Origin: Sipunculus nudus
Lineage: Eukaryota > Annelida > Sipuncula > Golfingiida > Sipunculidae
NCBI GenBank assembly: GCA_026874595.1
Contig: CM049311.1
Location: 33,379,176 to 33,443,175, forward strand
Length of the DNA stretch: 64,000 nt
Direction of reading: 5' to 3'
The notes beneath the pieces are model-generated. The model worked only from the letters and a program-made list of their open reading frames with translations. It was not told the DNA's origin and did not search any database. Made by a program: the position numbers and the translations under genes. How positions within the stretch are numbered: position 1 is the stretch's first letter; each line of letters begins with the position of its first letter. Shown here one piece after another: positions 60,801-64,000 of the stretch.

Positions 60801-61993
60801 ATAAATATGTAACTTCATAAGTCCAGTGTCACACTCCCGAAAGAATGGTCTTCTAGATTCTTTTTAACGGAGAATTGGGACGGCTGAAGCTCACTTATAA
60901 ACTAAAAAAATGGGAAACACGCGTGTAACATAATTAAATGTAATGAAGTAAATGTAGCTTAAATTCTCTGGAGGGGACGTCCCCCACATAAGGTACACTA
61001 TCCATTGAATCCATATAAATACCCACAATCAAAGAGTCCTGTTTAATCCTGTAACGTTATGTTTACATAGTATATCGAACGTCTTATAGGAACAAGGCCG
61101 CTACTCATATGATCGTTGCGCACGTGACGACTTTTAATGTTCTCCTTGGGTACTGGTGGTTTAACACAGTACACACAATACACAAGCGCTTCTCACCGTC
61201 AAAAAAATCACAGGTGTTACACACGACAGTATCCGGTACGATACATCCAGTACCACGCACAACGATCAGCGTATTAATAGTCCTCTGGTCTGATTACTGG
61301 ACTCCAGTACGGTAGATTAACGTCGGCTATTTACAAGTTCCTCTGTAAACATAACTCACAAGTGTGTTAGTGAGCTACACTGGCAGCCCACAGACTATGA
61401 CACATAATACACAAGGAAAGTGTCCGTCTGCTGATCGGTTAACTGACAATTTTGGACCCTCTTCTGGACCGTAGTGCGGTTAGAGCCACTATTTAGCGTA
61501 CTGGCCTAAGAGATTGTTATTTTACACTGGTGTCCACAGTATTGATACAACCATGCCTACGTCACACATCCTGACGGCTTTTGACCTATCGCATTAAAAT
61601 ATTGTAATACCCTTTCAGTCATTGTATGAGAAAATCAACGTTGCATGTGCGTTGTCGTTGAAATCCATATTAGAGTGCTATTACAGAAAACGTTCTTGAC
61701 TAAGTCTGACAAGAACAATTTTCGCGGAATTAAGACTAACCTTAAACCAACATCAGATAAAACGCTTGCCTTCCCTAAAATCTACGATCCCTGGCTTATA
61801 TTGATACATCGATCTATAATGAATGTTAGATTGGTTTTACATGTGGAGCTGATTTGTTCCAGGTGACGTTGGTGGCTACATGGGTATGATGCTGGGTGCA
61901 AGCATACTGACCTGTCTGGAGATGGTGGAGTTCCTCATAATAACCTGCCGCACAGCTATATCTGGCAGGAAACTGCAAATCAGTTCAAATTAA
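51743..61993 (+). CDS. gene C: DEG/ENaC (ASIC-like) cation channel subunit, complete
   Basis: Exons: 51743-51917 (coding from ATG 51829), 53861-54389, 54911-55009, 57373-57532, 58342-58398, 59356-59515, 60064-60155, 61863-61993. All donors are GT, phases agree, and the protein is 438 residues. The ATG is preceded in frame by a stop upstream in the exon. Features: His-Gly gating motif at about 15-16 (SLHGIRVVGD); TM1 about 31-48; LPAITICN 75-82; GYCYTFN 158-164; VLLHEADEVP from 207; thumb cysteines in DC, ACQEEC, CGC, C-x7-C (57-nt exon) and CQCPEVC; TM2 with [14 protein letters not shown] at about 396-409; short tail. The Cys pair after the finger that gene B has (FC...NC) is absent here. N-glycosylation sequons include NIS, NST and NMT. 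It acts as a trimer subunit at the plasma membrane; gating stimulus unknown. Confidence 0.95.
52491..53766. mobile_element. TIR element with GGGCCTATGTGATC ends, 1276 bp, in gene C intron 1
   Basis: The left end GGGCCTATGTGATCAAAGTT and right end AACTTTCGATCACATAGGCCC are inverted repeats. Subterminal TCGCAAA/TTTGCGA words are repeated many times at both ends. The interior has a (TA)n array (53441-53494). No transposase frame. The right end is 94 bp before gene C exon 2. Confidence 0.8.
55010..57372. other. gene C intron 3
   Basis: Contains the CGAC-rich TIR element at 55914-56588; otherwise no gene or repeat was recognised. Confidence 0.5.
55914..56588. mobile_element. MITE with about 62-bp TIRs and CGAC-rich interior
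   Basis: The left arm starts TGTCCCACTTAGGCGACTCT and ends CTCATGGTCACC. The right arm starts GGTGACCATGAGGCGAC and ends AGTCGCCCAATTGGGACA. Aligned inverted they differ at about 8 of 62 positions. The interior is dominated by repeats of CTACGACAAC-like words and is locally GC-rich, with a short open frame (56171-56410) that is just these repeats. No transposase. Lies in gene C intron 3, which it makes distinct from its AT-rich surroundings. Confidence 0.85.
57533..58341. other. gene C intron 4
   Basis: One (TA)n array (57858-57889); nothing else seen. Confidence 0.5.
60156..61862. other. gene C last intron
   Basis: A short block at 60890 (ACGGCTGAAGCTCA) weakly resembles the interior of the TTCTCAGGCACT MITE. 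Nothing else was recognised. Confidence 0.4.
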
Positions 61994-63399
61994 AACCTTC
62001 TTCTGACAAGAACAGTGCTATGAAGAAAATATATGTTTGTAGCAAAAGGACTATCTGGATTTCCCATTGATTCACCTGCTCAGTTGCTGGCCCTAATATC
62101 TATGAATGGAACGGTTTCCTCGTCGCCCTGTGTAACCATGGTATATAATCATTTTTATTAAAAATTATCATGATGATGTGGAGTACTTTAAAAGTATTAT
62201 ATTGCTCTTTTTGTGATACCCTAAAGATCCACAGAATTCCATCCAAGTCCATTCACTTTTTCTTGGGTAAATTTGTTATAGACAAACGAACCAATGGCAA
62301 AAGGGGAAAAACAGATACTTTCGTGGCGGGACTTGATGCTTAATGCTGATGATGCTTGTTTTACCAACATTAGTATCAGATTTGACCACACGATGGAATT
62401 GCTAAGTTGCGGGGTACGCATGCTCGGCATAGGCCTTCATGGGTCACCATAAGTCTTATATTTATATTCCTATATTCAGAATATTTTTCGTGGTATTAAC
62501 TAAGCCGTAAGAAATCCTTGTGGTCTCTGATAAGGTTGGTGGAACATTAGTATGCTTTTGTGGTGCTTAGACTGCTCTAGGTTGTCCTCGGTTTTATTCA
62601 GGAAGAAGCCGGTAATATCGCGGACAGGTTTACGGACCACTAAAAATTACATCAAGGTGAAAATTGTCCAAAGTCAAGAGTTAAACTGTTCTTCAAACTA
62701 CCGCAAGAACACTTCAAACTTATATTCCATTTTCTGTTCAAATACCTCCTAATTACATTTCCAAGTGTATGCTTTTTTCACTTCATCTATTTGCTCATAT
62801 GGTCGTATTAGAAGCTACAAGTGATTAAATGTTGTACACTTACACACACTATGTTTTTTCTCTCTCTCTTTGGAGGAACAGGCCATTCCGACAATCTCTG
62901 TCATTGAGCGCAGTGAATCTGCGACAACCAAGGATAAGACAGACCCATTTCTTCTGTCAAACGTTTGCTGACAAATGTCAGCTAACAGTTGGTAAATACA
63001 AGCCACCAGTCATAGGGAGGTTACACCTTACTTACATTTGTTTAAATTTAAATATATTAAATGAAGTTCATGTTGCTAACCCTCTTTGCCATCTCTCTCA
63101 AATGTATATCAAACAAGCTTTTCCCAAAACTATGAACAATAACATCAGTAATAACATTGCAAAGGAAGAGCCCGGAGCTAATTTGCCATTCCTTTTAAAC
63201 AAATCGTTAGTAACAAGGTTGTCAAAACAGCAGCACACAAACAGAATCAGAGCTGCCTATTTTATAACAATCTAATCACAGGTATACAGTATGGATTTAG
63301 ACGTATAATCACAAGTTTTGCAAACGTGGAAAAGCTTGGTGGATGAAAGAGATGTTTTTGTCAAGTCAATGAATATCAAAGAGGCTGTTACAAAGTCAT
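61994..63399. other. downstream of gene C, no gene recognised
   Basis: Includes the gene C 3' UTR. An open frame of 148 codons at 62829-63275 has no recognised domain and no splice or start context; treated as chance. Confidence 0.4.
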
Positions 63400-63730
63400 A
63401 ATTTACTCTTTGTTATAGAAATTTGCTATCGTGGCTGTAGAGGACGTGTTGTTCATGGACGACCATTAAAGTTGCTAATATTCATCCTTCAGTACGTCTC
63501 TACAACAATGTTCCATACTTGGTCCAGTACTATTTTTCATTTACATTCACGACTTGGTTGAAGTATATAGTATTGATCTATACCAGTATGCGGTGGACTT
63601 CCCATTGTTTTCACCAGTTAGAGCAATGAAGAGTGATACAGTTACAGGAGGCTTGAACAGAGATCCTTAGAGTTGGAAGTTTGGGGGGACCACTGTAACA
63701 TCCCCTTTGCGATTACTAACCGATTAAATT
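63400..63730 (+). pseudogene. LINE reverse transcriptase fragment (CR1/Jockey-like)
   Basis: The plus strand reads VVHGRPLKLL, then after a frameshift QQCSILGPVLFFIYIHDL, DLYQYAVDFPLFSPV and TGGLNRD. These match the G-V-P-Q-G-S-I-L-G-P-V-L-F-x-x-Y-I-N-D-L and Y-A-D-D-x-x-L-F blocks and the following L-N-x-D-L. The second Asp region reads YAVD, so the active site is damaged. The copy is broken by shifts. Confidence 0.75.
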
Positions 63731-64000
63731 GGTAGTATTTTTGAATAATCGATCATTTAAAATTAAGTATCCGCATAATGAGAACGCATATTATCCATAA
63801 AAGAAACAATTTAATCCTGCAAAAGATATAAAGTAGGGAACAGATTTAAAACTGACAATAGCCTTCGTTTATTTCTTCAAATGATCCACAGAGAATATTT
63901 CAGTTGTAATATATTCATTTATAAATATTATAATGAATTATTATATTATTATGAATATTGTTCAAATGCTTCATCTCCAGGATACAAGATTATATTATTT

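Noticed and set aside
62829-63275. 148-codon open frame on the plus strand
   Set aside because: Longest frame in its area but no domain, no splice or promoter context, and a mixed composition; no support for a gene.

Overview
The window is eukaryotic genomic DNA, almost certainly from a lophotrochozoan-type invertebrate (mollusc, brachiopod or annelid grade). The signs are spliced genes with short exons and GT-AG introns, ASIC-like DEG/ENaC channels in a local cluster, a Gmr1-type LTR retrotransposon, and dense (TA)n arrays with many terminal-inverted-repeat (TIR) elements. The species cannot be named from the sequence alone.

Layout. 1-5295: decayed Ty3/gypsy element of Gmr1 type. Its order is gag with a SCAN-like capsid, protease, integrase, reverse transcriptase (RT), RNase H and 3' LTR; the 5' LTR lies off the window. 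About 6255-7800: remnant of an L1/Tx1-like LINE. 10239-10745: LINE pieces in opposite orientation. 11871-23157 (+): gene A, last six exons of a DEG/ENaC channel. 27973-35037 (-): gene B, eight exons. 51743-61993 (+): gene C, eight exons, complete coding region. A and B are tail to tail; B and C are head to head about 16.7 kb apart. The three genes share the same intron positions and phases; exons of 99, 160, 57, 160 and 92 nt have identical lengths in all three, so they are local duplicates. Introns and intergenic DNA are filled by at least ten distinguishable TIR or fold-back families, several bounded directly by (TA)n arrays, plus LINE scraps and minisatellites.

How the genes work. Each gene encodes a two-pass, trimer-forming cation channel subunit with cytoplasmic ends and a cysteine-rich extracellular domain. 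All three keep the ten thumb cysteines of the ASIC fold, the Gly-Ala-Ser selectivity filter in TM2 and a Gly at the degenerin site. Gene C has lost both cysteines of one disulfide that gene B keeps. Gene A uses one GC-AG intron and carries a recent tandem duplication that creates a second, truncated last exon.

Most unusual points: (1) a series of short hairpins inside the retroelement gag-to-protease linker whose silent codon positions covary; (2) the copia-like gene order with a SCAN-like capsid in a gypsy-type element; (3) the duplicated TM2 exon of gene A; (4) several long-TIR non-autonomous elements in or next to channel gene introns.
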